Counted from the stretch's first letter, positions 1-9,119 are shown. The stretch is DNA of 64,000 nt from Paraburkholderia mimosarum LMG 23256 = NBRC 106338 (GCF_000739815.1 NZ_BBJJ01000017.1:103190-167189), one strand, 5' to 3'. Notes: a model not told the origin generated them from the sequence alone. A program made the numbers and translations.

Positions 1-2
1 CC

Positions 3-893
3 ACGCTGCACGGCGTGGTGATCGCCGCGCACGGGCGCCACTATCTCGTCGCCCCCGACGGCGGCGGCGCACATCTGCAGTGCTTCCCGCGCGGCAAGAA
101 GAGCGAAGTGGCGGTGGGCGATCGCGTCGAGTACCAGTCGACTTCCGCGGATCAGGGCGTGATCGTCGCGATCGGCGAGCGGCGCAACCTGCTCTATCGC
201 TCCGATCAGTTCAAGTCGAAGCTCTTCGCGGCTAACCTCGACCAGCTGCTGATCGTGCTCGCCACCGAGCCCCACTTCAGCGAAGACCTGCTCGGGCGCG
301 CGCTCGTGGCCGCCGAGGCCAACGATCTCAAGCCGCTCATCGTGCTCAACAAGATCGACGTCGAGGCCGCGTTGCCGCTCGCCCGGGCGCGGCTCGAACG
401 GTATCGCGCGCTCGGCTATACGGTGCTGGAGCTTTCCGTGAAAGGCCGGCCGCAGGAAGCCCGCGAGACGCTCGCCGAGCATCTGCACGGGCATCAGACG
501 ATCCTGCTCGGCCAGTCGGGCATGGGCAAGTCGACGCTCGTGAACCTGCTGATCCCCGACGCCGAAGCGGCCACGCGCGAGATCTCCACGGCGCTCAACA
601 GCGGCCGCCACACCACGACGTTCACGCGGCTCTACCGCTTGCCCGAGGGTGGCGCGCTGATCGATTCGCCGGGCTTCCAGGAGTTCGGCCTCTATCACCT
701 CACCGAAGGCAAGCTCGAGCGCGCGTTCCCCGAGTTCCGGCCGCTGCTTGCGCACTGCCGCTTCTACAACTGCCATCATCTGCACGAGCCGGGCTGCGCG
801 ATTCTCGAAGCCATCGACGACGGCCGCATCGCGCCCGAACGCCAGGCGCTCTATGCGCAGCTCATGCATGAGATCAGCCAGGTCGTGCGCTGA
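3..893 (+). CDS. rsgA: Ribosome small-subunit-dependent GTPase A (5' end cut by window)
   Basis: RsgA is a circularly permuted GTPase that helps late 30S subunit maturation. The motif order G4-G1-G3 is visible: NKID about 112 residues in, the P-loop GQSGMGKST about residue 166 and DSPGF about residue 217. A C-terminal Cys/His zinc cluster ([14 protein letters not shown]) follows. The N-terminal part is an OB-like fold. The frame stays open to the first base, and the family normally has some 15-25 more residues, so the true start lies left of the window. The first in-frame GTG codons at 15 and 18 are probably internal valines. The DUF2007 gene follows 28 bp downstream on the same strand. Confidence 0.96.
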   Translation, partial: TLHGVVIAAHGRHYLVAPDGGGAHLQCFPRGKKSEVAVGDRVEYQSTSADQGVIVAIGERRNLLYRSDQFKSKLFAANLDQLLIVLATEPHFSEDLLGRALVAAEANDLKPLIVLNKIDVEAALPLARARLERYRALGYTVLELSVKGRPQEARETLAEHLHGHQTILLGQSGMGKSTLVNLLIPDAEAATREISTALNSGRHTTTFTRLYRLPEGGALIDSPGFQEFGLYHLTEGKLERAFPEFRPLLAHCRFYNCHHLHEPGCAILEAIDDGRIAPERQALYAQLMHEISQVVR

Positions 894-921
894 CGCGCCG
901 CTCTCTCAGGCCCCACGCCCC

Positions 922-1245
922 ATGCTCAAGCTCGTGCGCGCGCCAAACCTGCTGATCGCCCAGCACTGGATGAACATCCTCGCCACGGCGGGCGTGCCCT
1001 GCGAGCTGCACAACCGCTATCTGAGCGGCGCGATGGGCGAGATCCCCGCGGAGCAGTGCGCGCCCGAGCTATGGCTCGTGGACGAGCGCGACGAGAAGCT
1101 CGCGCGGCGCTTGCTCGACGAAGCGGTGAACGGACCGCCGCCCGGCGCGCCCGCGTGGCGCTGCGCGCGTTGCGGCGAGACGCTCGAAGCGCAGTTCACC
1201 GTGTGCTGGAATTGCGGACGCGAGCGCGACGTGCGCGACGAATGA
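922..1245 (+). CDS. DUF2007-type small zinc-ribbon protein
   Basis: A 107-residue protein. The N-terminal part (MLKLVRAPNLLIAQHW...) matches the DUF2007 fold, often called putative prokaryotic signal-transducing protein. The C-terminus carries a zinc-ribbon knuckle pair, CARCG and CWNCG. The start is the ATG at 922; an upstream extension of the frame would run deep inside rsgA and is not credible. It lies 28 bp after rsgA and is probably cotranscribed with it. A strong terminator follows. The molecular function is unknown; the zinc ribbon suggests protein or nucleic acid binding, which is inference. Confidence 0.85.
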   Translation: MLKLVRAPNLLIAQHWMNILATAGVPCELHNRYLSGAMGEIPAEQCAPELWLVDERDEKLARRLLDEAVNGPPPGAPAWRCARCGETLEAQFTVCWNCGRERDVRDE

Positions 1246-1267
1246 CACAGCGCATACGCCGTCGAAT

Positions 1268-1300
1268 GCAAACGGGCCGCTAAAAGCGGCCCGTTTGCTT
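1268..1300. terminator. Bidirectional rho-independent terminator
   Basis: Perfect 13-bp stem (arms 1268-1280 and 1286-1298) with a TAAAA loop and short A/T runs on both sides. It sits between the convergent DUF2007 gene and the CobD/CbiB-like gene and can serve both. Confidence 0.85.
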
Positions 1301-1324
1301 ATGTGCGGCTCGGCGTTCCGGCGC

Positions 1325-2263
1325 TCAGAACCAGACGGCGATGGTCAGCATGAGCAGCAGGATCATCCACAGGATCACGGCGCGCCACACGAGGCCCACG
1401 GCCGATTGCAGCGTGCGCGGCGTGCAGTCGTCGCCAACCGTGTACGGATCGCCCTCGCCCGGCTGCGCGAGCACATCGACGCTCGACTGCTCGGCAAGCG
1501 GCCCCGAGAGACGCGCGCCCAGCGCGCCGCTGCCGGTGGCGAGCAGCACGCCTTCGTTGGTATTGGGCCACTCATTGGTGCGGTTGCGCCAAGCGTAGAT
1601 CGCATCTTCGAAGTTGCCGACGATCGCAAAGCCCAGCGACGTGAGCCGCGCCGGCACCCAGTCGATTACGAAGAACACTTGCTGCGCGAAGTCGGAGAAC
1701 GCCTCGGTGCGGTCCTCGGCGGGGCGCGCCCACTCGCGTGCGAGATATTCGGCAATGCGGTACAGCACGGCGCCTGCGGGCCCGATCGGCACGAGAAACC
1801 AGAAGAACACGCCGAACACATGCCGATGCGAGGCGACCACCGCGTGAATGAGCGTATGGCGCACGATCTCGCTCACGGGCATGTCGACGGCCTCGATGCC
1901 GGTCCATTCCTGGAGAATTTCACGTGCGCGCGGCACGTCGTCGTTGTTCAGCGCGAGATGAATGTCGGTGAAATAGTGGCTGAACTGGCGAAAACCGAGC
2001 GTGAAGTACACCACCACGACGTTCCACAGGAACGCCAGCACGAAGCTGATGTGGTAGAGCACGTAGTAGACGAGTGCCGTGGCGAGGGTCCACGGCAGCA
2101 CGACCACGAGCCACGCGATGAGCCCATGCTTTTGCTTGCCGGCGTCGAAGCCGTGCGCGGCCCATTCCGCATTGAGGCGCACGAGCGCCATGACGGGATT
2201 ATTGGGCGACAGCGCCCGCACCTGCTCGATGACGAGGGCCAGCAATACGGAGAAGAAGGTCAT
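1325..2263 (-). CDS. CobD/CbiB-family integral membrane protein
   Basis: A 312-residue multi-pass membrane protein with hydrophobic segments near residues 50-75, 78-95 and 150-170 and at the C-terminus (about 288-312). It resembles CobD/CbiB, the adenosylcobinamide-phosphate synthase that attaches aminopropanol to the corrin ring. In Burkholderiales this relative commonly lies outside any cobalamin operon, and no other cob or cbi gene is in this window, so real cobinamide synthase activity is uncertain. It could have an AmpE-like envelope role instead. The ATG start at 2263 gives a hydrophobic N-terminus (MTFFSVLLALVIEQ). Confidence 0.8.
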   Translation of the reverse strand: MTFFSVLLALVIEQVRALSPNNPVMALVRLNAEWAAHGFDAGKQKHGLIAWLVVVLPWTLATALVYYVLYHISFVLAFLWNVVVVYFTLGFRQFSHYFTDIHLALNNDDVPRAREILQEWTGIEAVDMPVSEIVRHTLIHAVVASHRHVFGVFFWFLVPIGPAGAVLYRIAEYLAREWARPAEDRTEAFSDFAQQVFFVIDWVPARLTSLGFAIVGNFEDAIYAWRNRTNEWPNTNEGVLLATGSGALGARLSGPLAEQSSVDVLAQPGEGDPYTVGDDCTPRTLQSAVGLVWRAVILWMILLLMLTIAVWF

Positions 2264-2432
2264 GCGACACGCCGTGCAAATCGGGTTGCGAAAGGGTTGA
2301 AGGCTTTTTCGAAAATTGTTGCAACGATATCACAGGGCCAGATGTGCCTGACCATCGGCGGCACTTTCGGCGGCAAACTCGCAACAGTGCATGACAGCGC
2401 TTGCACGCGGCGCCTGGGGTTGCCCTGGGGTT

Positions 2433-3185
2433 TTATGCGAGCAGGAAACGATAGAAGTTGCGCAGCATGCCGGCCGTCGCGCCCCAGATGAAGTGCGTGG
2501 CGCTCACGCCGGATGTGGCATCCCGGTCCAGCGCATCCCGGTCCAGCGCATTCCGGTCCGGCGCATTTCGGTCTGGCGCATTTCGGTCTGGATAGGGCAT
2601 GGCGTAAAAGCGCCGCTCGCCGCCTTCCCAGCGGAACACCCTCACCTGGTGATGCACCGGGTTCATCAGAAAGCTCAGCGGCACCTCGAAGATGCTCGCG
2701 ACTTCGAGCGAGTCGGCGGCGAGACTGAACGGCTCGTGGACGAGGCCGACCACGGGTGTCACCCTGAAGCCGGTTCCGGTCAGGTAGTCGGGCAATGCGC
2801 CCAGCACCTCGACACGCGCGGGGTCGAGGTTCACTTCTTCCTGCGCCTCGCGCAGCGCAGCGGCGATGGGCGTGGGGTCCGACGGCTCGCGGCTGCCGCC
2901 CGGAAAGCTGACCTGCCCCGCATGATTGCTGAGATTGTCGGCGCGCTGCGTGAGCAGGACGGTCAAACCGCTCTGACGCAGGGCGATGGGGATCAGCACG
3001 GCCGCCTCGCGCGGGTCGCGCAGGTCGGCCAGACGGGCTTCCTGCGGTTCGGGATCCCACGCCAGACGCTGCTCGAAGCGCATGCGCAGGCCGGCGGGAG
3101 TCAGGCGCTCCGCGGCGACCTGGGGAAGGTTCGCACCCGTCGATTCTATCGGCAGGCTTTCGGGTTCAAATACTGGACGGATCAA
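2433..3185 (-). CDS. NUDIX hydrolase, CoA pyrophosphatase (NudL) type
   Basis: Predicted to hydrolyse CoA or related nucleoside diphosphates. The UPF0035 signature (LLTQRADNLSNHAGQVSFPGG) runs into the Nudix box; the helix REAQEEVN keeps the metal-binding glutamates but has Asn where the box usually has Gly. The longest frame begins at 3236 inside the rplS terminator hairpin, so I prefer the TTG at 3185, which gives the family-like start (M)IRPVFEPE with a GAGA purine stretch about 10 bases upstream. Near the C-terminus the chain holds five tandem pentapeptides (PDRNA/LDRDA) from a 15-bp DNA repeat. They interrupt a conserved region between FYAMPYP and SATHFIWGATAGML. Confidence 0.87.
   Translation of the reverse strand: MIRPVFEPESLPIESTGANLPQVAAERLTPAGLRMRFEQRLAWDPEPQEARLADLRDPREAAVLIPIALRQSGLTVLLTQRADNLSNHAGQVSFPGGSREPSDPTPIAAALREAQEEVNLDPARVEVLGALPDYLTGTGFRVTPVVGLVHEPFSLAADSLEVASIFEVPLSFLMNPVHHQVRVFRWEGGERRFYAMPYPDRNAPDRNAPDRNALDRDALDRDATSGVSATHFIWGATAGMLRNFYRFLLA
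2521..2592 (-). repeat. 15-bp in-frame tandem repeat inside the NUDIX gene
   Basis: Almost five copies of a 15-bp unit: 2521-2535, 2536-2550 (identical), 2551-2565, 2566-2580 and a 12-base partial copy at 2581-2592. The later units differ by one to three bases. The period is a multiple of three, so the frame is kept and the protein gains or loses pentapeptides (D-R-N/D-A-P/L). Confidence 0.93.
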
Positions 3186-3234
3186 CGGGCGTCTCGGATT
3201 GCACGTACACGAGATTATTTTGAGGCCAAAAAGC

Positions 3235-3262
3235 AAAAAAGCACCCCGAGGGGTGCTTTTTT
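3235..3262 (-). terminator. rplS (ribosomal operon) terminator
   Basis: Stem GCACCCC/GGGGTGC (3241-3247 with 3250-3256), flanked by six A and six T. On the minus strand it lies just after the rplS stop codon and ends in a T6 run, closing rpsP-rimM-trmD-rplS. Confidence 0.92.
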
Positions 3263-3272
3263 CTTACAGCTT

Positions 3273-3668
3273 TTACGCCTGGTCGGCCGGAGCAGCTGCG
3301 CGGTCTTTCGACACGAGCTTTTCCTTGATACGTGCCTTCTTGCCCGACAGGTTGCGCAGGTAGTACAGCTTCGCGCGACGCACGTCGCCGCGACGCTTCA
3401 CCACGATGCTGGCCAGCAGCGGCGAGTACGTCTGGAACGTACGCTCGACACCTTCGCCCGACGAGATCTTGCGCACGATGAACGACGAGTTCAGGCCGCG
3501 GTTACGCTTCGCGATCACGACGCCTTCGTATGCCTGAACGCGCTTGCGGTTACCTTCAACCACGTTCACGTTGACGATCACCGTATCGCCGGGGGCGAAT
3601 TCGGGGATGGTCTTCTCGCCCAGCACGCGCTGGATTTCTTCCTGCTCGAGTTTTTCGATGAGATTCAT
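3273..3668 (-). CDS. rplS: 50S ribosomal protein L19
   Basis: 131 residues; bL19 lies at the 30S-50S interface near the A-site side. The sequence [12 protein letters not shown]...[33 protein letters not shown] is typical L19, including the KOW-like loop and the basic [13 protein letters not shown] segment. The C-terminus has a short tail ([11 protein letters not shown]) beyond the core fold. An AAGGAGCAA Shine-Dalgarno lies just before the ATG. It is the last gene of the rpsP-rimM-trmD-rplS operon, with its own terminator 10 bp downstream. The 159-bp gap to trmD is the largest in the operon and could hold an internal promoter, but I cannot point to one. Confidence 0.98.
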   Translation of the reverse strand: MNLIEKLEQEEIQRVLGEKTIPEFAPGDTVIVNVNVVEGNRKRVQAYEGVVIAKRNRGLNSSFIVRKISSGEGVERTFQTYSPLLASIVVKRRGDVRRAKLYYLRNLSGKKARIKEKLVSKDRAAAPADQA

Positions 3669-3827
3669 GGATTGCTCCTTATGCCATCTTGTCGGCGTTC
3701 GTACCTGTGCCCGAGTTCGCTAGAAACCCGGCAACTACGGCCCCGATAGAGGATGGATTCACAACTGGCGCCGTTCACGCATGAAGCGGCACCGCCTTGA
3801 CGCCCCGCGTCGCGCACGCCCGAAGCA

Positions 3828-4595
3828 TTACGCTTCGTTCGCGCCCTTCGCGAGACTAGCGAGCCACGCCTCATCGGCACGGCTCAACATCTTGTTCTTT
3901 CTGGCCCGCTCGATCAGATCGGGCCGCTTGTTCCACGTGTTGCGCAACGCCTCGCGGCGGCGCCACTGCTCGATTTCCGCATGATGGCCGCCTAGCAGCA
4001 CATCGGGCACCCGCACGCCATCGTATTCCTCAGGGCGCGTGTAATGCGGACAGTCGAGCAAACCGTCGACGAAGCTGTCCTGCACCGCCGAGAGCGCGTC
4101 GCCCAGCACACCGGGCAGATTGCGCACCACGGCGTCCATCAAGGCCATCGCGGGCAATTCGCCCCCCGAGAGCACGAAGTCGCCGAGGCTCACTTCTTCG
4201 TCCACGCAGCGGTCGACGAGACGCTGATCGATCGCTTCATAGCGGCCGCACAGCATCACGAGACCCGGCTCCTGCGCGAACCGCATGACGCGTTCGTGCG
4301 TGAGCGGCTTGCCTTGCGGCGACATCAGCAGCACGCGCGGGGCGCTGACGCCCTGCTCCGCCTGCGCGGCTTTCGCCGCGCCGATCGCCGCTTCGAGCGG
4401 CTTGGCCAGCATGACCATGCCAGGGCCGCCGCCGTAAGGACGGTCGTCGATCGTGCGATAGTTGTCGGTCGTGAAATCGCGCGGATTCCACGTGCGCAAC
4501 GTGTAACGCTGCTGCTTCGCCGCCCGGCTCGTGATGCCCCAGTCGGTCAGCGCACGGAACATCTCGGGAAAGAGCGTAACGACATCGAATTGCAT
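3828..4595 (-). CDS. trmD: tRNA (guanine-37-N1)-methyltransferase
   Basis: 255 residues, the usual TrmD length. TrmD makes m1G37 next to the anticodon and prevents +1 frameshifting. It is a SPOUT enzyme; the knotted SAM site is visible as [36 protein letters not shown] at about residues 112-150, and the N-terminal substrate loop as [11 protein letters not shown]. The ATG is at 4595. It lies 68 bp downstream of rimM on the same strand, in the classical rpsP-rimM-trmD-rplS order. Confidence 0.98.
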   Translation of the reverse strand: MQFDVVTLFPEMFRALTDWGITSRAAKQQRYTLRTWNPRDFTTDNYRTIDDRPYGGGPGMVMLAKPLEAAIGAAKAAQAEQGVSAPRVLLMSPQGKPLTHERVMRFAQEPGLVMLCGRYEAIDQRLVDRCVDEEVSLGDFVLSGGELPAMALMDAVVRNLPGVLGDALSAVQDSFVDGLLDCPHYTRPEEYDGVRVPDVLLGGHHAEIEQWRRREALRNTWNKRPDLIERARKNKMLSRADEAWLASLAKGANEA

Positions 4596-4663
4596 CGCTC
4601 TCTCCGTTCAGCGAAATTTAATCAAGGCGCGCGGCGTTCCCATAGTGCTGCCGCCGTGTTGCT

Positions 4664-5416
4664 CTAGTAGTCGGCTTCCCAGTCGACGACGATACGTTTC
4701 GCCGCCAGGTCCACCGTTTTCACGAACACGCCGACAAAGGGAATCAGACGCTCGCCGGTAGCCGGCTTGCCGTCCTTGTCCACCGACGGGTACGTCACGC
4801 GCAACACCGACTGCGCGCCGTTGTCGATCAGGTCGGCGACCTTGCCGAGCTCGATGCCCGCCTCGTTGGCGACGTCGAGGCCGATCAGGTCGACCCAGTA
4901 ATACTCATCGGCGGCGGGCGCCGGGAATTCGGCCCGGCTCACGTACACGCGCGCGCCGCGCAACAGCAACGCGGCGTCGCGGTCGGCCACGCCCGAAAGC
5001 TGGCCGACGACGCTGTCGCCGTGAACCTTGGCGCTCACGCGCAGCGCGGAATGACGCTCGCGATGCGCCTGGCCTTCGCGGCCCTTGAGCAGCCACCAGC
5101 GTTTGGCCGAAAGCAGAGCCCTGCCGTCCTGCGCGTGCGGCGCGATCTTCAGCCAGCCCTTGAGGCCATAGGCGTCGATCACGGCGCCGACTTCGACGGC
5201 GTCGGCGGGCCAGCTCGACCCGGTTTCGGCGCGCAACCCTTCGGCGGCGCCGGCAACCTTCGCGGCGCTCTCGCGCGCGGGCTTGCGCACGAACGCGCCA
5301 AAGGAAGGCGCGCCGCGGGTCGCGGCCTTTCCGGCTTCGCCGGCCACAGCTTTGGGCGCCCCGCCTTCCGACGCGTCGTTCGCCTCTACGGCAGATTTGG
5401 CGTCATGCGCGGACAT
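4664..5416 (-). CDS. rimM: 16S rRNA processing protein RimM, with long N-terminal extension
   Basis: RimM binds ribosomal protein S19 and assists maturation of the 30S head. The core starts near residue 75 ([18 protein letters not shown]) and holds the RimM domain followed by a PRC-barrel ([34 protein letters not shown]). It ends with [26 protein letters not shown]. About 70 Ala/Gly/Lys-rich residues precede the core. The frame could begin at a GTG (5422), but the ATG at 5416 has the better purine-rich spacing and is chosen. Second gene of its operon, 103 bp after rpsP. Confidence 0.96.
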   Translation of the reverse strand: MSAHDAKSAVEANDASEGGAPKAVAGEAGKAATRGAPSFGAFVRKPARESAAKVAGAAEGLRAETGSSWPADAVEVGAVIDAYGLKGWLKIAPHAQDGRALLSAKRWWLLKGREGQAHRERHSALRVSAKVHGDSVVGQLSGVADRDAALLLRGARVYVSRAEFPAPAADEYYWVDLIGLDVANEAGIELGKVADLIDNGAQSVLRVTYPSVDKDGKPATGERLIPFVGVFVKTVDLAAKRIVVDWEADY

Positions 5417-5519
5417 CGGCACCCCCTGCGACCAGCTTGATATCGCACACGCCGATCATGCAGCGCGTACGCGGTGACAACAGACTGAAAAGACGCTTGA
5501 AAAAACCGCTTGAAAAGAC

Positions 5520-5783
5520 TTAAGCAGCCGGCGCAGCGGCGGCGGTCTTTTGCGCTTCCTTCACGAGGCGCTCGACGGCCGGCGACATTTGCGCGCCGTT
5601 TTCCTTCCAGTACGTCACGCGATCTTGAGCGATGCGCAGCGTTTCACCCTTCGTAGCGACCGGGTTGTAGAAGCCCACGCGCTCGATGAAACGGCCGTCG
5701 CGACGGTTGCGCGAATCGGTGGCGACGATGTTGTAGAACGGGCGCTTCTTCGAGCCGCCGCGTGCCAGACGGATGATGACCAT
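5520..5783 (-). CDS. rpsP: 30S ribosomal protein S16
   Basis: 87 residues, beginning [20 protein letters not shown], the hallmark N-terminus of bS16, with [16 protein letters not shown] following. The frame extends upstream to 5927, but that extra part would cross the promoter and is unlike S16, so the ATG at 5783 is used. The C-terminus is an Ala-rich tail. First gene of the operon; a near-consensus promoter lies about 45 bp upstream. Confidence 0.98.
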   Translation of the reverse strand: MVIIRLARGGSKKRPFYNIVATDSRNRRDGRFIERVGFYNPVATKGETLRIAQDRVTYWKENGAQMSPAVERLVKEAQKTAAAAPAA

Positions 5784-5829
5784 ACTAAAATCCTTGAAAA
5801 CCGGGGGTTCGGGACTACTGAAACGTGCG

Positions 5830-5858
5830 ATTATAGCCCGAAACTGGAGGCATAACAA
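5830..5858 (-). promoter_or_regulatory. Sigma70-type promoter of the rpsP operon
   Basis: On the minus strand: -35 TTGTTA (5858-5853), a 17-bp spacer, and a perfect -10 TATAAT (5835-5830). Transcription would begin near 5823, giving a leader of roughly 40 nt before the rpsP ATG. Both boxes and the spacing are read directly from the sequence. Confidence 0.78.
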
Positions 5859-6022
5859 ACACTTAACGGGAAATTGCGCGCGCCCGCGCGGAAAGCGGCG
5901 GGAGACGACGGCAAACATGCGGTCCAACTGCGGCCCATGCCCAGCACGGGCGGGCCTTGGAGCGAATTTTGGCGACTTTTGGACAACTCGTGCAATGGCT
6001 GTGTCTCCGGAAGGGCGCGGGC

Positions 6023-7183
6023 GTGCCTGTTAGCGCTCCTTTTTCGGTACTCCCCGCCCCGGCCAGGCGGCAAGGCCTTGTCGCTGCATGGCTCGCCTTT
6101 ACCGCCGTCCTGCTCGCTGCGCCGCTCGCCTATGCGGCGCTTCCCATCGACCGCATCAAGCTCCCGCCGGGCTTTCACATCGAAGTGCTCACCGCCGACG
6201 TGCCCGCCGCGCGCGAAATGGCGCTATCGGGCAACGGTATTCTCTATGTGGGGAGCTTTCAGGGCGACGTCTACGCGCTCGAGTTGAAGAACGGCAAGGT
6301 CGGCAAGCGCCATGTCGTAGCCTCCGGGCTCACGATGCCTGTCGGTGTGGCGTGGCACAACGGTGCGCTCTATATCTCGGCGGTTTCGTCGATCGTGCGC
6401 CTCGACGACATCGACCATCGCCTCGACAATCCGCCCAAGGCCGTCGTCGTCACGGATGCCCTGCCGGCCGAGCGCCACCACGGCTGGAAATTCATCGCGT
6501 TCGGCCCCGACGGCAAGCTCTATGTGCCGCAAGGCGCGCCGTGCAACGTCTGCCTCCCGGCAAGCGACCCCCAGCGCATGCATTTCGCGATGATCGGCCG
6601 CATGGATGCCGACGGCTCCCACTACGAGACTATCGCGCGCGGCGTGCGCAACTCGGTTGGCTTCGCCTGGCATCCGCAGACGCACGAGCTTTGGTTCACC
6701 GACAACGGCCGCGACCTGCTCGGCGACGACGTCCCCGACGACGAGCTCAATCGCCTCTCGCACACGGGCGAGGACTTCGGCTTTCCCTATTGCCACGGTG
6801 GCAATGTGGCCGACCCCGAGTTCGGCGCGGGCCATCCGTGCAGCGGCTTCACGCCCCCGGTCGCCCGGCTCGGCGCGCACGTCGCGTCGCTCGGCATGCG
6901 CTTCTATAGCGGCCCGATGTTCCCGGCCGACTACGCGAACAGCATCTTCATCGCCGAGCACGGCTCGTGGAATCGCAGCAAGAAGATCGGCTACCGCGTG
7001 GTGCGCGTGAGCGCCAACCCGGACGGCACGAACGCCCGGCAAGAAGTGTTCGCGCAAGGCTGGCTCAACGCCGACGAGACCCAGTGGGGCCGGCCCGCCG
7101 ATGTACTGCCGCTGACCGACGGCTCGCTCCTGATCAGCGACGACTATGCAGGCGCGATCTATCGCGTGACTTACAGCAAATAA
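6023..7183 (+). CDS. PQQ-dependent sugar (sorbosone-type) dehydrogenase, exported
   Basis: About 386 residues. An N-terminal signal segment ([20 protein letters not shown], then [13 protein letters not shown]) predicts export to the periplasm. The rest is a six-bladed beta-propeller of the soluble glucose/sorbosone dehydrogenase family: [55 protein letters not shown] and [27 protein letters not shown]. Cysteines at PCNVCLP and in YCHGG/PCSGF are seen in this subgroup. The longest frame starts at a TTG (5957), but the GTG at 6023 has GGAAGG about 8 bp upstream and gives a compact signal peptide. The substrate is unknown; no PQQ synthesis genes are nearby. Confidence 0.87.
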   Translation: MPVSAPFSVLPAPARRQGLVAAWLAFTAVLLAAPLAYAALPIDRIKLPPGFHIEVLTADVPAAREMALSGNGILYVGSFQGDVYALELKNGKVGKRHVVASGLTMPVGVAWHNGALYISAVSSIVRLDDIDHRLDNPPKAVVVTDALPAERHHGWKFIAFGPDGKLYVPQGAPCNVCLPASDPQRMHFAMIGRMDADGSHYETIARGVRNSVGFAWHPQTHELWFTDNGRDLLGDDVPDDELNRLSHTGEDFGFPYCHGGNVADPEFGAGHPCSGFTPPVARLGAHVASLGMRFYSGPMFPADYANSIFIAEHGSWNRSKKIGYRVVRVSANPDGTNARQEVFAQGWLNADETQWGRPADVLPLTDGSLLISDDYAGAIYRVTYSK

Positions 7184-7353
7184 GGCCCGTGCGCGGCGGG
7201 GCGCTCAGGCACTGGTACTGGCACTGGTAGGGTGCCGTACATGAGCGAGCGCTCGTGCTGCAAGCGGGGCGTGCGGCATACAATGCGCGGCGGCCTGTGT
7301 GCGATGACGCTATGCGCCCATGACGGCCGAACGACCACGTCTCGCTCTTGCCC

Positions 7354-7827
7354 ATGTCCAATCCAAAGAACCCAGCACGCTTTCGCTCCAAGACGCTCAC
7401 GGCCGCGCTCGCCTTCCTGCTTGGCAGCCTCGGCGCACACCGCTTCTATTTGTATGGCCCGCGCGACGTGTGGGGATGGGCCCACCTGTTCGGCACGCTC
7501 ATTGGCATTCCCGGCGTGATGTTGCTCGCCGCGACCGAACGCGCATCGATTCCCGGCTGGGTGCTCGCCATGATCGGCGCCGTGTCGGTGCTCTCGGCCT
7601 TTCTAGCGGCGATCGTCTACGGCCTGCGCCCCGACAACAGATGGGACGCACAGTTCAACGCATCGTTCGTGGAGAAAGGCCAGACGAGCCGCTCGGGCTG
7701 GACGGTGATCTTCGTCGTGATCTTCTCTTTGCTGATCGGCGCGTTCCTGTTGATGACGGGCCTCGCGCTCTCCTTCCAGACGTACTTCGAATCCCAGGTC
7801 GAAGCCGCGAAGGCGATATCGCAGTAA
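7354..7827 (+). CDS. TM2-domain membrane protein
   Basis: 157 residues starting MSNPKNPARF at the ATG 7354 (a TTG 6 bp upstream is less likely). The TM2 domain covers the first half: LTAALAFLLGSLGAHRFYLYGPRDVWGWAHLF, with the characteristic LGxHRFYLG-like turn between two helices. Two more hydrophobic segments follow (about residues 70-90 and 115-140), giving about four membrane spans. Function unknown. It is convergent with the radical SAM gene, with only 18 bp between them. Confidence 0.8.
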   Translation: MSNPKNPARFRSKTLTAALAFLLGSLGAHRFYLYGPRDVWGWAHLFGTLIGIPGVMLLAATERASIPGWVLAMIGAVSVLSAFLAAIVYGLRPDNRWDAQFNASFVEKGQTSRSGWTVIFVVIFSLLIGAFLLMTGLALSFQTYFESQVEAAKAISQ

Positions 7828-7845
7828 GCCTCGCGACCCACTCGC

Positions 7846-9006
7846 TCAGAACAAGTCGAGCTGCGGTTTTTCGCTCACCGCTTTCACCGCTCGAGCCTGC
7901 ACGAACGCCGACATGTCGAGAATGCCGTGGCGCCGCTCGTTGAGCCCGAGCCGCCGCACGGCATTGTGAAAGCGCTGCTTGAGCAGATCGGCCCAGAGCC
8001 CCGTGCCCTTCATGCGCTGCGAGAACGCCGACTCGTAGTCCTTGCCGCCGCGCATGTCGCGCACGCGGCTCATCACGCGCTCGGCACGCTGCGCAAAGTG
8101 CGCCGCCAGCCAGTCCTGGAAGAGCGGCGCGACTTCCCATGGCAGGCGCAGCACGATGTAGCTAGCGCTCGTGGCGCCAGCCTCGGCGCAGGCTTCGAGC
8201 ACGCGCTCCATGTCGGGCTCGGTCACGAACGGGATCACCGGCGCGATGCTCACGCCCACCGGCACGCCCGCTTCGGCCAATGTGCGGATCGTGCGCAGCC
8301 GTCGCGCCGGCGTGGCCGCGCGCGGTTCGAGCGAACGCGCGAGTTCGGCGTCGAGCGTGGTGATCGTGATCGCGGCCATGAACTGCTTGCGCGCGGCCAT
8401 CGGCGCGAGCAGGTCGAGATCGCGCTCGATCAGCGAGGACTTCGTGATGGCCGCGAACGGATGCTGGCGCTCGGCCAGCACCTCGACCACGCGCCGCGTG
8501 ATGCGCAGTTCTCGCTCGACGGGTTGCCAGGCATCGGTGTTCACGCCCAACGCGATCGGCTCAGGCTCGTAGGACGGCTTTGCGATCTCCCTTGCGAGCA
8601 GTTCGGGCGCGTTGACCTTCGCGTAGATGCGGCTTTCGAAGTCGAGCCCCGGCGAGAGGCCGAGATAACTGTGCGTGGGCCGCGCGAAACAGTAGATGCA
8701 GCCGTGCTCGCAACCGCGGTAGGGATTGAGCGAGACGTTGAACGGGATGTCCGGCGACTGGTTGCGCGTGAGGATGCTTTTCGCGCGTTCCTCGAAAACT
8801 TCGGTCCGCAGCGCGGGCTCGACGGTTTGCTCGCCATCGGGCGCCTCGCCGCCCGGGTGCTGCCATCCGTCGTCGAAGGCTACACGCTGGTCGACTTCGT
8901 AGCGCCCTTGCAGGTTCGTGACCGCACCGCGCCCCTTGCGTGCCGTGGGCGGCGCAATGGGGTACCAGGTAGCGGCATCGGGATCGGGGTGACGGGAATC
9001 GCTCAC
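7846..9006 (-). CDS. PA0069-family radical SAM protein (spore-photolyase-like)
   Basis: About 386 residues. The radical SAM cluster motif CEHGCIYC follows NPYRG near residue 100, then FARPTHSYLGLSPGLDFESRIYAKVNAPELL. This arrangement defines the PA0069-like branch of the SplB/Rv2578c superfamily, predicted DNA-repair-type enzymes. The open frame begins at a TTG (9051) that lies inside a LexA-box palindrome, so I place the start at GTG 9006 (VSDSRHPDPDAATWYP). The SOS box ends 36 bp upstream of that start, which predicts DNA-damage induction. The substrate is not known. It lies downstream of the lrp-type gene on the same strand, separated by the palindrome. Confidence 0.87.
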   Translation of the reverse strand: MSDSRHPDPDAATWYPIAPPTARKGRGAVTNLQGRYEVDQRVAFDDGWQHPGGEAPDGEQTVEPALRTEVFEERAKSILTRNQSPDIPFNVSLNPYRGCEHGCIYCFARPTHSYLGLSPGLDFESRIYAKVNAPELLAREIAKPSYEPEPIALGVNTDAWQPVERELRITRRVVEVLAERQHPFAAITKSSLIERDLDLLAPMAARKQFMAAITITTLDAELARSLEPRAATPARRLRTIRTLAEAGVPVGVSIAPVIPFVTEPDMERVLEACAEAGATSASYIVLRLPWEVAPLFQDWLAAHFAQRAERVMSRVRDMRGGKDYESAFSQRMKGTGLWADLLKQRFHNAVRRLGLNERRHGILDMSAFVQARAVKAVSEKPQLDLF

Positions 9007-9030
9007 GGCAAAGGCGGAACAGACAGGGAA

Positions 9031-9072
9031 ACGCGGCTCGATACTGTACAAATATACAGTATCGAGCCGCGT
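9031..9072 (-). promoter_or_regulatory. LexA (SOS) box inside a perfect 18-bp-arm palindrome
   Basis: At 9042-9061 the sequence TACTGTACAAATATACAGTA matches the E. coli-type LexA consensus (CTGT-N8-ACAG) with only two differences from TACTGTATATATATACAGTA. It is embedded in a larger perfect inverted repeat: arms 9031-9048 and 9055-9072, six-base centre. It stands directly upstream of the radical SAM gene and 48 bp after the stop of the lrp-type gene. As RNA the same DNA would fold into an 18-bp hairpin, so it might also limit read-through from the upstream gene. Confidence 0.9.
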
Positions 9073-9119
9073 TGTCGAGTCCTAAAAACGGGGCGCTTTC
9101 AGTTGCCTCGCACGCCTCG

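Noticed and set aside
7201..7236. Short ACTGGT/ACTGGC repeats downstream of the PQQ dehydrogenase gene
   Set aside because: Only three 6-base units; too short to separate from chance.
9007..9051. Upstream TTG start for the radical SAM protein
   Set aside because: It would begin inside the LexA-box palindrome; the GTG at 9006 gives a family-like length.
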